Below the pieces are notes generated by a model, which saw only the letters and a list, made by a program, of their open reading frames with translations, was not told where the DNA came from and did not search any database. From assembly GCA_947499305.1 (NCBI GenBank), contig CANMNN010000001.1:124001-188000 (forward strand): a DNA stretch of 64,000 nt. The letters run 5' to 3'. Numbering within the stretch: position 1 is the first letter of the stretch; each line of letters begins with the position of its first letter. Of the stretch, positions 52,460 to 62,519 are shown piece after piece. This DNA comes from an uncultured Arenicella sp. (GTDB lineage Bacteria > Pseudomonadota > Gammaproteobacteria > Arenicellales > Arenicellaceae). The position numbers and the translations under genes are program-made.

Positions 52460-53830
52460 ATGGACTTTCCACATTCAATCTTTAAAGCCTATGACATCCG
52501 TGGTGTCGTAGGTAAGACTTTAAATCAAAACATTGCTTTTTCAATTGGTCGCGCTGTAGGCAGTGAAGTTCGTGCGGCTGGTCAAAATGACATCGTCATC
52601 GGTCGAGATGGTCGCCTGTCTGGACCAAATATGTCGGAAGCCCTTTCAAGTGGTTTACGTGCAGCTGGAGTTAATGTTTTAGATATTGGTCTAGCACCGT
52701 CACCCGTAGTCTATTACGCCTGTTTTGCTAAGAATATTACATCATGTATAGCTATAACTGGTAGCCACAATCCCGCCGATTACAACGGCTTTAAAATGGT
52801 GGTTGATGGCGTTACTTTGTCGTCTGAACGAATTCAAGAGTTAAAGCAACGAATTTTGAGTGATAACTTTTCTTCAGGTGATGGCGCCTACCAGCAAGGT
52901 GAAGTTATTCAAAATTATATTGAACGAATTCAGTCGGATGTTAAGCCTGCTCGAAAAATGAAAATCGTAATTGATTGCGGCAATGGCGTTGCCGGAGCTA
53001 CTGCCCCAGAGGTTTATAAGGCTCTGGGCTGTGAGGTTATCGAGTTGTTCAGTGAAGTTGATGGTGAGTTTCCTAACCATCATCCTGACCCAAGTCAGAT
53101 AGAGAATCTACAAGACTTAATGGCGGCGGTAAAAGAGCATGACGCAGAAATAGGTCTTGCTTTTGATGGTGATGGTGATCGATTAGGAGTCATTAGTTCA
53201 AAAGGAGAGATTATCTGGCCAGATCGCCAAATGGTTTTGTTTGCTCGAGATATTCTTAGTCGCAACCCCGACGAAGAAATTATTTACGATGTTAAATGCA
53301 GCCGAAATTTGCCCGTTGAAATTGAGGCGGCAGGCGGTAGGCCTACAATGTGGAAAACGGGACATTCTTTTGTTAAAGCAAAGCTCAAGGAGACTGGTGC
53401 TGCGATAGCTGGTGAGATGAGTGGGCATATCTTTTTTAATGAGCGTTGGTATGGTTTCGATGACGGCGTTTATGCGGGCGCTCGTTTATTAGAAATTCTT
53501 TCTAAATTTGAGCAAACTCCTCAGCAAGTTTTTGACGATTTGCCCGATAGCGTGAATACACCCGAGTTGCGAATGGATTTTGAAGAAGGCGAAAATCACG
53601 TATTTATGGAAAAGATGATTAAATCAGCCTCTTTCGCTGGTTCTGTCAGCACTGTTGACGGTTTGCGTGTTGATTATGCTGATGGTTTTGGCCTAGTTAG
53701 AGCTTCTAATACCACGCCAATACTGGTTTTGCGCTTTGAAGGTGATGTTGAGTCATCTTTGTCTCGAATTCAGGATGAATTTCGAACAGAACTACGAAAA
53801 ATTGATGCCGATGTTGTCATTCCATTTTAA
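52460..53830 (+). CDS. manB: Phosphomannomutase/phosphoglucomutase (AlgC/ManB type)
   Basis: 456 residues. The phosphoserine S102 is in ITGSHNPADYNG, the metal loop is DGDGDR, and GEMSGHIFF and SNTTPILVLRFE are the sugar and phosphate loops. It converts Man-6-P to Man-1-P for ManC, and often also glucose phosphates. The ATG at 52460 (MDFPHSIFKAYDIRG) matches the AlgC/ManB start, with TAAGG three bases upstream; the frame is open for 55 codons further but nothing there is conserved. It closes the island, 139 bp before gyrA. Confidence 0.92.
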   Translation: MDFPHSIFKAYDIRGVVGKTLNQNIAFSIGRAVGSEVRAAGQNDIVIGRDGRLSGPNMSEALSSGLRAAGVNVLDIGLAPSPVVYYACFAKNITSCIAITGSHNPADYNGFKMVVDGVTLSSERIQELKQRILSDNFSSGDGAYQQGEVIQNYIERIQSDVKPARKMKIVIDCGNGVAGATAPEVYKALGCEVIELFSEVDGEFPNHHPDPSQIENLQDLMAAVKEHDAEIGLAFDGDGDRLGVISSKGEIIWPDRQMVLFARDILSRNPDEEIIYDVKCSRNLPVEIEAAGGRPTMWKTGHSFVKAKLKETGAAIAGEMSGHIFFNERWYGFDDGVYAGARLLEILSKFEQTPQQVFDDLPDSVNTPELRMDFEEGENHVFMEKMIKSASFAGSVSTVDGLRVDYADGFGLVRASNTTPILVLRFEGDVESSLSRIQDEFRTELRKIDADVVIPF

Positions 53831-53969
53831 TTTTTTTGTAGTGGTATTCTAGAGTGCTGCCTAGGTTTATCGAGTAATTAATATAGTTCATTCAACCCGT
53901 CTTATACTGGGTTTATTCGTCTCTATCGGATAAACTCGTGTTAACTATTAAAAAAAGAAAAACCACGAA

Positions 53970-56642
53970 ATGACCGATCAATTTGCCAAGGAAACTATCC
54001 CCGCTAATTTAGAGCAGGAGATGCGTCAATCGTACCTCGATTACGCTATGAGTGTGATTGTTGGGCGCGCACTTCCAGATGTTCGCGATGGCTTGAAGCC
54101 TGTGCATCGGCGCGCTTTGTACGCAATGGCGATGCTCAATAACGATTACAATAAGCCCTATAAAAAGTCGGCTCGTATTGTTGGTGATGTTATTGGTAAA
54201 TACCATCCGCATGGCGATACAGCGGTTTACGATACCATTGTTCGTTTGGCTCAAGATTTTTCAATGCGTTACCCGCTTGTAGATGGTCAAGGTAACTTCG
54301 GTTCGGTCGATGGCGACTCGCCTGCCGCGATGCGTTATACCGAGATTCGCTTAGAAAAAATCGCACATTCGATTTTGGCCGACCTTGATAAAGAAACGGT
54401 TGATTTCTACCCAAACTACGATGAAAGCGAGGTTCAGCCATCGGTGATGCCGACCCGCATCCCCACACTATTGGTTAATGGTTCATCGGGTATTGCCGTT
54501 GGTATGGCGACGAATATACCTCCGCACAATCTAACTGAAGTTATCAATGGCTGTGTGGCCATGGTTGATAACGAAGAGATTACGGTTGATGAGTTGATGA
54601 CTCACATCCCGGGGCCCGACTTTCCTACCTCGGGCTTTATTAACGGCAGCAAGGGTATTCGTGACGCTTACCGTACTGGCCGTGGAAAAATTTATATGCG
54701 TGCTCGTACTCATATTGAGACTAACGAGTCTAGTGGCCGCCAGGCGATCATAGTAACAGAGCTGCCGTATATGGTTAACAAGGCTCGTTTACTTGAGAAG
54801 ATTGCTGAACTGGTCAAGAACAAGAAAATCGACGGCATTACCGAACTGCGTGATGAGTCGGATAAAAGCGGTATGCGCATGTTTATCGCTGTGCGTCGTG
54901 GAGAAGTTGCTGAGGTTATTCTCAATAAGCTATTTCAACAAACGCAATTGCAAACTGTTTTTGGCATTAATACGGTTGCCTTGCTCGACAATCAGCCGCG
55001 TTTATTCAATTTGCGTGAGTTGATCGAAGAGTTCATCAAGCATCGTCGTGAGGTTGTAACTCGCCGCACAATTTTCAATTTACGTAAAGCACGAGCGCGA
55101 GCGCATATCTTAGAAGGCCTTGCGATTGCTTTAAGTAATATTGACGAAATGATCCAGTTGATCAAGGACTCAGCTAGCCCAGGCATCGCTCGAGAAAAAT
55201 TGCTCGAAAAACTTTGGGAACCCGGAGTTGTCTCAGAAATGATCTCGCGAGCCGGTGATGTTTCTTGTAAGCCAATGGGGCTTGCCCCTGAGCTTGGCTT
55301 GCATGGCGACACCTACAAGTTGTCTGAAAAGCAGGCGAAGGCCATTCTTGATCTCCAATTGCATCGCCTAACTGGCCTTGAACAAGATAAAATTCGTGCG
55401 GAGTACGCTGAGGTTCTCGAGCGAATCGCTGAGTTTATCAATATTCTCGAGAACACCGATCGTTTGATGGAAGTGATTCGTGAAGAATTAATCGCAATTC
55501 GTGAAGAGTATGGTGATGAGCGCCGTACTGAAATTATTGATCAAAAGCTAGATCTTACGCTCGAAGACATGATCGCCGAAGAAGACTTGGTGGTGACTTT
55601 GTCTCATGAGGGCTATGCCAAATCGCAGCCGTTGAGCGATTACCGAGCTCAGCGCCGGGGTGGCAAGGGCAAAAGCGCAACAAAGACTAAAGATGATGAC
55701 TTTGTAGAGCGCATGTTCGTTGCCAACTCACACGATACGATCCTGTGTTTTTCTGATAAGGGTAAGGTTTATTGGTTAAAAGTATATGATCTGCCGCAGG
55801 CTGGGCGAAACGCTAAAGGTAAGCCTATTGTTAACTTATTGCCACTCGATAACGATGAACACATTACCGCGATTTTGGCGGTGAAAGAGTTTACTGAGGG
55901 TAGCCATGTGTTTATGGCAACTAGCGATGGTACCGTCAAGAAAACCTCATTAATGGATTTCTCTCGCCCTCGAGCAAATGGCATTATTGCGCTCGATCTG
56001 GTCGAAGGGAATGAGCTGGTCGGCGTTGGTTTAACTAACGGTGCTCAAGAAGTGATGTTGTTCTGTACTTCTGGTAAAGCAATACGCTTCGCTGAGGACG
56101 ACGTTCGTAAGATGGGGCGTACGGCGCGCGGTGTTCGCGGCATTAAAATAGCTGATGGACACAAGGTTAACGCCATGATTATCTGTGACGCAGGCGATCA
56201 AGATTCTGCTGTGCTCACATTAACCGAAAATGGCTTTGGTAAACGAACCTTGTTATCTGAGTACAACGTACAAGGGCGAGGTGGCCAAGGTGTGATATCG
56301 ATTCAAACCAGCGAGCGGAATGGTAATTCCGTGGGTGCGATTCTAGTAGAAGAACATGATGAGGCAATGCTGATTACTAACGGCGGCACATTAGTCAGAA
56401 CTCGTGTTGCTGAAGTATCGGTTATTGGCCGAAATACACAAGGCGTTAAAATCATCGGTGTATCCGAAGATGAGCAGCTCATCAGCATTGAAAAAGTAGC
56501 TGAATCCGACGAGGACGATGATGCCGAGGCCGAACTTGATGGTGTTGAAGAGGCTCAAGGAGTGAGTGATGGCGAGACTGATAGTGATCTGATTGAAGGT
56601 GGCGATAACGGTGCCGCCGAAGAAGACGGTGGTAGCGAGTAG
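53970..56642 (+). CDS. gyrA: DNA gyrase subunit A
   Basis: 890-residue topoisomerase subunit. [20 protein letters not shown] opens the breakage-reunion domain and AMRYTEIR holds the active-site Tyr. The quinolone region reads [10 protein letters not shown], so Thr84 stands at the E. coli Ser83 position, with Asp at 87 equivalent; wild-type P. aeruginosa also has Thr there. The GyrA box is QRRGGKGK, followed by a six-blade C-terminal domain and an acidic tail of ~50 residues. The ATG at 53970 fits the family. Confidence 0.96.
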   Translation: MTDQFAKETIPANLEQEMRQSYLDYAMSVIVGRALPDVRDGLKPVHRRALYAMAMLNNDYNKPYKKSARIVGDVIGKYHPHGDTAVYDTIVRLAQDFSMRYPLVDGQGNFGSVDGDSPAAMRYTEIRLEKIAHSILADLDKETVDFYPNYDESEVQPSVMPTRIPTLLVNGSSGIAVGMATNIPPHNLTEVINGCVAMVDNEEITVDELMTHIPGPDFPTSGFINGSKGIRDAYRTGRGKIYMRARTHIETNESSGRQAIIVTELPYMVNKARLLEKIAELVKNKKIDGITELRDESDKSGMRMFIAVRRGEVAEVILNKLFQQTQLQTVFGINTVALLDNQPRLFNLRELIEEFIKHRREVVTRRTIFNLRKARARAHILEGLAIALSNIDEMIQLIKDSASPGIAREKLLEKLWEPGVVSEMISRAGDVSCKPMGLAPELGLHGDTYKLSEKQAKAILDLQLHRLTGLEQDKIRAEYAEVLERIAEFINILENTDRLMEVIREELIAIREEYGDERRTEIIDQKLDLTLEDMIAEEDLVVTLSHEGYAKSQPLSDYRAQRRGGKGKSATKTKDDDFVERMFVANSHDTILCFSDKGKVYWLKVYDLPQAGRNAKGKPIVNLLPLDNDEHITAILAVKEFTEGSHVFMATSDGTVKKTSLMDFSRPRANGIIALDLVEGNELVGVGLTNGAQEVMLFCTSGKAIRFAEDDVRKMGRTARGVRGIKIADGHKVNAMIICDAGDQDSAVLTLTENGFGKRTLLSEYNVQGRGGQGVISIQTSERNGNSVGAILVEEHDEAMLITNGGTLVRTRVAEVSVIGRNTQGVKIIGVSEDEQLISIEKVAESDEDDDAEAELDGVEEAQGVSDGETDSDLIEGGDNGAAEEDGGSE

Positions 56643-56649
56643 TGAGTCT

Positions 56650-57228
56650 TTGAGGTTTGCGCGTGCCGTTCCGAGCGGCTTGCGCGCTCGGGCAAGCTCG
56701 CTCTCTAGATCACTTTTCGCGATTCTTTGTGTACTTTTGCTTAATGCTTGTGAAAGCCCAGCTTCTGAAAACGAGTTAAGTTTCGACCTGAGTGATATAA
56801 AAAGGGAAGGCAGTTCACTGTCTGTAGTTATTGATATAGAGATTAGTGGACGCTCTGTTTTTTTGAGTGCTGAGCTAGTAAACAGCAGCGATCAAGAAAT
56901 CAAGTTTTTGCCTTGGGGCACTCCTTTTGAAGGGGCTGTTACCGCTGATTTTTTACGCGTGCGAGAAGAAGGTAAGGCTGAGGATGTGCTGTATACCGGC
57001 ATCATGATCAAGCGCAGGCCACCGAAATTCGAAGATTATAAGTCTGTCAAACCTGGAGATTCATTGACAGGAATGGTGGATATTTCAAAAAGTTACATTT
57101 TATGCCCTAATCGTCAGTATGAAATAGCCTATAGTGGGGCCTTAGTTTCCCCAAAAGGCGATACTTTTTCGATTAAAACAAACACGGTCAAGGTGCTTGC
57201 CTCAAATAATTTGGAGCCTTGCCGATAA
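56650..57228 (+). CDS. Lipoprotein with a domain shared with the adjacent protease
   Basis: About 190 residues. The signal region FAILCVLLLNAC has a lipobox-like end (LNAC), so it is probably anchored to a membrane. The beta-rich mature part includes YTGIMIKRRPPKFEDY and VKPGDSLTGMVDISKSYI. The same layout occurs in the N-terminal domain of the protease 46 bp downstream (YTGVHVKRLAP...DY...PGASASGKIDLLRSYPI), so the two are related. No ATG is suitable and the start is uncertain: TTG 56650 is used, with 56680 or 56593 (overlapping gyrA) possible. Confidence 0.65.
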   Translation: MRFARAVPSGLRARASSLSRSLFAILCVLLLNACESPASENELSFDLSDIKREGSSLSVVIDIEISGRSVFLSAELVNSSDQEIKFLPWGTPFEGAVTADFLRVREEGKAEDVLYTGIMIKRRPPKFEDYKSVKPGDSLTGMVDISKSYILCPNRQYEIAYSGALVSPKGDTFSIKTNTVKVLASNNLEPCR

Positions 57229-57273
57229 TACCACTAACATTTGTATTTACAGATAAATCAGAGAGCTCTATTT

Positions 57274-58740
57274 ATGGCTGAATCTACTAAATACGGCTTA
57301 AAGAGCGTTTTGCTGAGTCTTCTCCTATGTATAGCATGCAGTTTGGTGATGGCGGGCGTTTCATACGCGTCTGCGACGCTCCCTGTCGGAGTAGAGGCGT
57401 CGGTTTCTATCGATCAGCAGTCTTTAAGTGTTGATGACCAAATCTGGGCGACAGTTAGGTACACCAATGTTAGCAACTCGCGAGTGGCCCTATTGAAGAG
57501 AGATACAGCTTTGGGTGGAGGTATGACTGAGGACCTTTTCTCTATTCTATATGATGGGGTTGAGCTTAAGTATACTGGGGTGCACGTTAAGCGTCTTGCG
57601 CCAATCGCGAGCGATTATGTTTATTTAGCCCCCGGGGCTTCTGCCTCAGGGAAAATAGACTTGTTGCGCTCCTATCCTATCAATTATCGAGGCGACTACG
57701 CTATTTCTTTGCGTGATACAGCCAGTGGGACTTCACAGAAGGGGCTTAGAGCAAACAAGAATGCTGAGATTGTCATTAGTTTAGACCAAGACCGCTTGGT
57801 TCGAGTATTTAAGCGGACTCCTAGATTCCAAAATTGCTCTACCGCGCAACGCTCAGAAATAGATGCCGCGCTTACTTCTGCTGAGCGAATCGCGAATGAA
57901 TCAATTAATGCTTTGCAAAGCGCACCGGAGGAATTTCGTCTTACTTCGGAGCGTTATACTGAGTGGTTTGGTGTTTATTCGGCGGCCCGATATGCACAGG
58001 TTGAGCAGGGTATGTCTCGAATTGCCTCAGCAACCTCTAGTCAAACGATAGGTTTTAATTGTGATTGTTCGAATCAGCCCGGCGTTGATCCGACTCAAAC
58101 CTTTGCTTTCGTGTTTCGAAACGACGCGTATAACATGACGCTGTGTGATGTTTTCTTTCGAGTTCCGCGCGAAGGCACCGACTCGAAATCGGGGACAATA
58201 GTTCATGAAATCAGTCATTTCAATGTCGTTGCCTCAAGTGATGACTTTGACAACGCGTTAGATCAGAGAGGCTCACGTAATTTAGCAAATTCGTCGCCAG
58301 AAAGTGCGATTAGAAATGCTAATGCGTTTGAGTATTTTGCGGAAAATACGCCTTTCTTATCGATTGTAAAGACTGACTTGGAGCTATCCAAAGTTGACTT
58401 TTCTGGGGGTAGGTTAATTGCTTCACGTGCTGCCAGACTGGTCGGCCGAATTGAAAATCTGGGGCCATTCAACTCACCAAGTACCACGATTACCGCGCGA
58501 ACTAGTGATGGTGAGTTGGTGGGGCAAATGCTGTTGCCAGCTATTTCTGGCATCGAGGGTTTTAATTTCGTGCTGCCATTTACCGCCCCTAGCTCAACTG
58601 GCGAAGTGTCTTATGAAGTTTGTCTTTCTCCAATTGCGGGCGAAAAAAACATATCCAACAATTGTGTAACAACCGCAGGAGTTGTGGTCTCTGATAAAGT
58701 CATAATAGCGCCGATTCTTCCGCTTTTACTCGACGATTAG
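57274..58740 (+). CDS. Secreted M35-type (deuterolysin-like) zinc protease
   Basis: 488 residues. A signal peptide (about 1-33) is followed by a beta-sandwich domain (about 38-170) like the preceding lipoprotein. The protease domain carries GTIVHEISHF (HExxH at 311-315), and D324 lies 9 residues after the second His, the third zinc ligand position of the M35/aspzincin family. NANAFEYFAENTP follows. The last ~100 residues resemble a CARDB-like beta domain. A peptidyl-Lys or similar endopeptidase is inferred. The ATG at 57274, with AGAGAG upstream, replaces a TTG at 57241. Confidence 0.82.
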   Translation: MAESTKYGLKSVLLSLLLCIACSLVMAGVSYASATLPVGVEASVSIDQQSLSVDDQIWATVRYTNVSNSRVALLKRDTALGGGMTEDLFSILYDGVELKYTGVHVKRLAPIASDYVYLAPGASASGKIDLLRSYPINYRGDYAISLRDTASGTSQKGLRANKNAEIVISLDQDRLVRVFKRTPRFQNCSTAQRSEIDAALTSAERIANESINALQSAPEEFRLTSERYTEWFGVYSAARYAQVEQGMSRIASATSSQTIGFNCDCSNQPGVDPTQTFAFVFRNDAYNMTLCDVFFRVPREGTDSKSGTIVHEISHFNVVASSDDFDNALDQRGSRNLANSSPESAIRNANAFEYFAENTPFLSIVKTDLELSKVDFSGGRLIASRAARLVGRIENLGPFNSPSTTITARTSDGELVGQMLLPAISGIEGFNFVLPFTAPSSTGEVSYEVCLSPIAGEKNISNNCVTTAGVVVSDKVIIAPILPLLLDD

Positions 58741-58976
58741 AATTTTGTTTCGATAATTGGTAAAACAATCGCAAAACGTGTAGGGATTTAAACTCGGCTT
58801 GTGTAAAATGTCGCACCCAGTCAATCCAAAATAGCTGCTGCGGTGCAGTCGCTGTCTAACATTCGAATGAAGCCTGAATTACACACGCGCTCGCATACTG
58901 AGCTGGTGAGACGCAAGATTGCGTTAGTTCCGAGTCTGATCGATGAAATAATTCTAAACTTTTCCGAGGACTTATC

Positions 58977-60059
58977 ATGAGTCGTATTTATAATTTCAGC
59001 GCCGGTCCTGCCGCGCTACCTGAAGCTGTGCTTAAAGAAGTGCAAAACGAGATGCTTGAATGGAACGGTGCTGGCGCATCGGTCATGGAAGTGTCACATC
59101 GCGGCAAGCCATTCATGGAAACCGCTGCTCAAGCTGAGCAAGATTTGCGTGATTTGATGGGCATCCCTGATAATTACAAAGTGTTATTTCTGCAAGGCGG
59201 CGCAACTGCTCAATTCTCTGCAATCCCTTTAAACTTGAAGTTCTTAGGCGATAAAGCTGACTACGCTCACACTGGCCACTGGAGTAAAAAAGCTATTGCT
59301 GACGCTAAGCGCTTTGTTGACGTGAACGTTGTTTGTGACACGTCCGAAGAAGCTTATAAGCATGTGCCAAATGCCGTAGACTGGAACTTAAGCGATGATG
59401 CTGCCTACGTGCACATCACGCCAAATGAAACGATTGCGGGTGTAGAGTTCGATTGGTTGCCTGAAACGGATAAGCCAATCTGCGCTGATTTGTCATCAAC
59501 TATTCTCTCGCGACCGATTGACGTATCTAAGTATGGAATCATTTATGCCGGTGCGCAGAAAAACATCGGCCCAGCTGGCCTGACTATTGTCATTGTTCGG
59601 GATGATCTTGTCGGTAACTTTCCGGGTGATATGCCGCGTTTGATGGACTATCAAGTGATGGCTGAAAGTGACAGCATGAACAACACCCCTCCCACCTTTG
59701 CCTGGTATCTCGCTGGAAAGGTGTTTGCTTGGTTGAAAGCAAACGGTGGTGTTGAGAAAATGGCTAAGATGAATAAAACCAAGGCTGACAAGCTATATGG
59801 CTACATCGACAGCTCTGAAGGTTTTTATACAAACCCTATCGCAATAGAGAATCGTTCGTGGATGAACGTTCCGTTTATATTGGCGGACGATAACTTAGAC
59901 GCAGCGTTTTTAGAACAATCTCATGCTGCTGGCTTGCACGCACTTAAAGGTCATCGATCAGTCGGTGGTATGCGTGCCAGTATATATAACGCCATGGGCA
60001 TGGACGGTATCGATGCCTTAATTGATTTTATGAAATCGTTTCGCGCGGCGAATTCGTAG
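58977..60059 (+). CDS. serC: Phosphoserine aminotransferase
   Basis: 360-residue PLP enzyme of serine and pyridoxal synthesis. [16 protein letters not shown] starts the fold, the PLP lysine is in [15 protein letters not shown], and [15 protein letters not shown] is the C-terminal phosphate/substrate region. Length and motifs match E. coli SerC. GAGGA before the ATG supports the start. In Pseudomonas serC directly follows gyrA; here the lipoprotein/protease pair lies between them. Confidence 0.95.
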   Translation: MSRIYNFSAGPAALPEAVLKEVQNEMLEWNGAGASVMEVSHRGKPFMETAAQAEQDLRDLMGIPDNYKVLFLQGGATAQFSAIPLNLKFLGDKADYAHTGHWSKKAIADAKRFVDVNVVCDTSEEAYKHVPNAVDWNLSDDAAYVHITPNETIAGVEFDWLPETDKPICADLSSTILSRPIDVSKYGIIYAGAQKNIGPAGLTIVIVRDDLVGNFPGDMPRLMDYQVMAESDSMNNTPPTFAWYLAGKVFAWLKANGGVEKMAKMNKTKADKLYGYIDSSEGFYTNPIAIENRSWMNVPFILADDNLDAAFLEQSHAAGLHALKGHRSVGGMRASIYNAMGMDGIDALIDFMKSFRAANS

Positions 60060-60152
60060 CAGTTGCTAGTCCAGCTGTTACTAAATAACGGCTTGTGATA
60101 ATAGTTCTCTTACCCTAACTCTTTAAACACTAAGACAGTGACGAGTAAAAAG

Positions 60153-61322
60153 ATGTATAAAATTCTTACCCTTAATAATATTTCTGAAAAGGGCTTGGTA
60201 AAGCTTCCAACCGACAGTTACGCGATCAGCGATGACGAAGCGTCTCCAGATGCAATTATTCTGCGCTCATTCAAAATGCACGATATGGAAATTCCGTCGA
60301 GCTTGAAAGCCGTGGGTCGTGCTGGAGCGGGCGTTAATAATATTCCGTTAGAAAAAATGAGCGCCGCGGGCGTCCCCGTTTTTAATGCGCCGGGCGCTAA
60401 CGCCAATGCAGTTAAGGAATTGGTTGTTGCCTCACTCTTCATGGCAGCGCGTAACATTAGTCAAGCAATACAATACACCGAAGGCTTAGAGGGCGAAGAT
60501 GCTGAAGTCTCTAAGATGGTCGAAGCGGGCAAAAAGAAATTTGCAGGTTATGAGCTGCCCGGTAAAACAATTGGTGTTGTTGGTTTGGGGGCAATTGGTC
60601 GCATGGTAGCTAATACTTGTATCGACCTTGGCATGAAAGTCGTTGGTTTTGACCCAGGCTTAACCGTAGATGGCGCTTGGCATCTGTCGTCGAGAATTAC
60701 TCGAGCAAACAGCGTTGATGAGATTTTATCAACAGTTGACTTTTTGACTGTACACGTGCCGTTAATAGACGCAACACGCGACCTTATTAACGCCGATAAT
60801 GTTGGTAAAATGAAGGATACAGCCGTGGTGATTAATCTAGCGCGTGGCGGCATTGTTAATGACGAAGCCGTTTGCAATGCGATTGACGCTGGCAAGCTAG
60901 CAACTTACGTGACTGATTTTCCGAACAACCGCACTAAAAAGACGCCAGGCGTTATTGGTCTACCTCATTTAGGTGCGTCTACAGGAGAAGCAGAAGACAA
61001 TTGCGCAATAATGGTAGCTGAGCAAGTTAAAGACTATTTAGAGACTGGGAACATTGTTAACTCTGTTAACTTTCCTAATGTTTCAATGCCTCGCGGCACC
61101 GATCATCGCTTGATAGTTTGTAACGCTAATGTTCCGAACATGGTCGGTCAGATCTCAACAATTATGGCGGATGCAAACCTAAACATTAATGACATGATTA
61201 ACCAATCGCGTGGTGACTTGGCTTACACTATCGTTGATGTTGATAGTCAGATACCGCAATCGGTTGTTGATACGATTAAATCGCTTGACGGCATAATGAT
61301 TGCGCGAGCGATTCAAGCCTAA
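60153..61322 (+). CDS. serA: D-3-phosphoglycerate dehydrogenase
   Basis: 389 residues. The NAD loop is GVVGLGAIGRMV (about 143-154), the substrate Arg is in NLARGGIVNDEAV, and the catalytic His is in GLPHLGASTGEAEDN. The C-terminal ACT domain (about 315-389) would bind serine as a feedback inhibitor. The ATG at 60153 (MYKILTLNNIS) matches family starts; a GTG at 60138 adds five residues. It is between serC and pheA, so the first two serine steps are together. Confidence 0.93.
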   Translation: MYKILTLNNISEKGLVKLPTDSYAISDDEASPDAIILRSFKMHDMEIPSSLKAVGRAGAGVNNIPLEKMSAAGVPVFNAPGANANAVKELVVASLFMAARNISQAIQYTEGLEGEDAEVSKMVEAGKKKFAGYELPGKTIGVVGLGAIGRMVANTCIDLGMKVVGFDPGLTVDGAWHLSSRITRANSVDEILSTVDFLTVHVPLIDATRDLINADNVGKMKDTAVVINLARGGIVNDEAVCNAIDAGKLATYVTDFPNNRTKKTPGVIGLPHLGASTGEAEDNCAIMVAEQVKDYLETGNIVNSVNFPNVSMPRGTDHRLIVCNANVPNMVGQISTIMADANLNINDMINQSRGDLAYTIVDVDSQIPQSVVDTIKSLDGIMIARAIQA

Positions 61323-61370
61323 ATTAGCCGTATAACCGACTTAGCAATAACCGATACCAAGCAAGCCTGC

Positions 61371-62492
61371 ATGAGCGATAAACAGCAAGTAGATTCTCCA
61401 GAACTGATAGATTTGCGTAAGCGAATTGACGCCTGCGACCAACAAATCTTGCGCTTAATTCAAGAGCGCGTCTTAGTTGCTGCAGACATCGCCAAAGCTA
61501 AATTGGCGGTCGATGAAAATGCTTCTTTTTATCGACCTGAGCGGGAGGCTCAGGTGTTACGGCGAGTGCGCCAACGAAATGAGGCTTTGCGCGAAGAGCT
61601 GAGCGGTTTAGTCGGTGATGACGAGATGGTTCGGCTCATGCGCGAAATCATGTCTATATCGCTAGCTGCTGAAATGCCAATGTCGGTCGCCTATCTCGGT
61701 CCCGAGGGTACTTATACTCAAGCGGCTGTTATCAAACATTTTGGCCAAGCGGTTAATAGTCTTGATGTGAAGACTATTGCCGATGTGTTTCGAGTCGTAG
61801 AGCAGGGTAAAGCACACTTTGGTGTTGTGCCTGTTGAAAACTCAACCGAAGGCGTTATTACGCATACGCTTGACTGTTTTTCGTCATCTGACCTTAAAGT
61901 TTGCGGCGAAGTTCAATTGCCGATCAATCATCAATTGCTTAGCCACGCAGACGGTCTAACGGCGGTCGAAAAAGTATACGCGCATCCGCAAGCTTTGGCT
62001 CAGTGTCGCAACTGGCTTGAGCGCTACCTACCGGATGCTGAAATATGTACCGCAAGCAGCAATGCAGAGGCGGCGATTATTGCATCTAAAGATAAAACTG
62101 TTGCGGCCATCGCCAGCGATATTGCAGCAAAGCTTTATGATATTGCCATTTTAGCTAGTGGCATAGAAGATGAACGCAATAACACTACTCGGTTCCTCAT
62201 CATTGGTACTGATAGCTACGCGGCTAGCGGCGAAGATAAAACTACCATCATGGTGTCAGCACCGAATAAGGTCGGCAGTTTATTTGAACTGCTAAAGCCT
62301 CTATATGACGTTGGCGTTGATATGAGTCGAATTGAGTCTCGTCCTAGTCGACAAACCAACTGGGAATACGTCTTTTTTATTGACTTGATCGGCCATGTTG
62401 ACGATCCTAAAGTATCGTCTGCTTTGAATGAGCTCGAAAGTCGCTCTGCCTATTTTAAGTTGATTGGTTCGTACCCAGTTGGCGCGCTTTAG
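61371..62492 (+). CDS. pheA: Bifunctional chorismate mutase/prephenate dehydratase
   Basis: 373 residues. The N-terminal chorismate mutase (about 8-95) has LRKRIDACDQQILRLI and YRPEREAQVLRRV. The prephenate dehydratase domain starts at VAYLGPEGTYTQAA (about 106) and has the TRF motif in NNTTRFLIIG. The ACT domain (about 285-370) has SRIESRP for phenylalanine feedback. It makes phenylpyruvate. In Pseudomonas this is the gene after serC; the ATG is 49 bp after serA. Confidence 0.94.
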   Translation: MSDKQQVDSPELIDLRKRIDACDQQILRLIQERVLVAADIAKAKLAVDENASFYRPEREAQVLRRVRQRNEALREELSGLVGDDEMVRLMREIMSISLAAEMPMSVAYLGPEGTYTQAAVIKHFGQAVNSLDVKTIADVFRVVEQGKAHFGVVPVENSTEGVITHTLDCFSSSDLKVCGEVQLPINHQLLSHADGLTAVEKVYAHPQALAQCRNWLERYLPDAEICTASSNAEAAIIASKDKTVAAIASDIAAKLYDIAILASGIEDERNNTTRFLIIGTDSYAASGEDKTTIMVSAPNKVGSLFELLKPLYDVGVDMSRIESRPSRQTNWEYVFFIDLIGHVDDPKVSSALNELESRSAYFKLIGSYPVGAL

Positions 62493-62519
62493 CTGGCTTA
62501 TCGAACAGTTTATATAATA

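Noticed and set aside
33000-53830. Transposase or integrase genes expected at the edges of a transferred island
   Set aside because: None was found, nor any direct repeats of target-site type at the edges; transfer is inferred only from content and composition.
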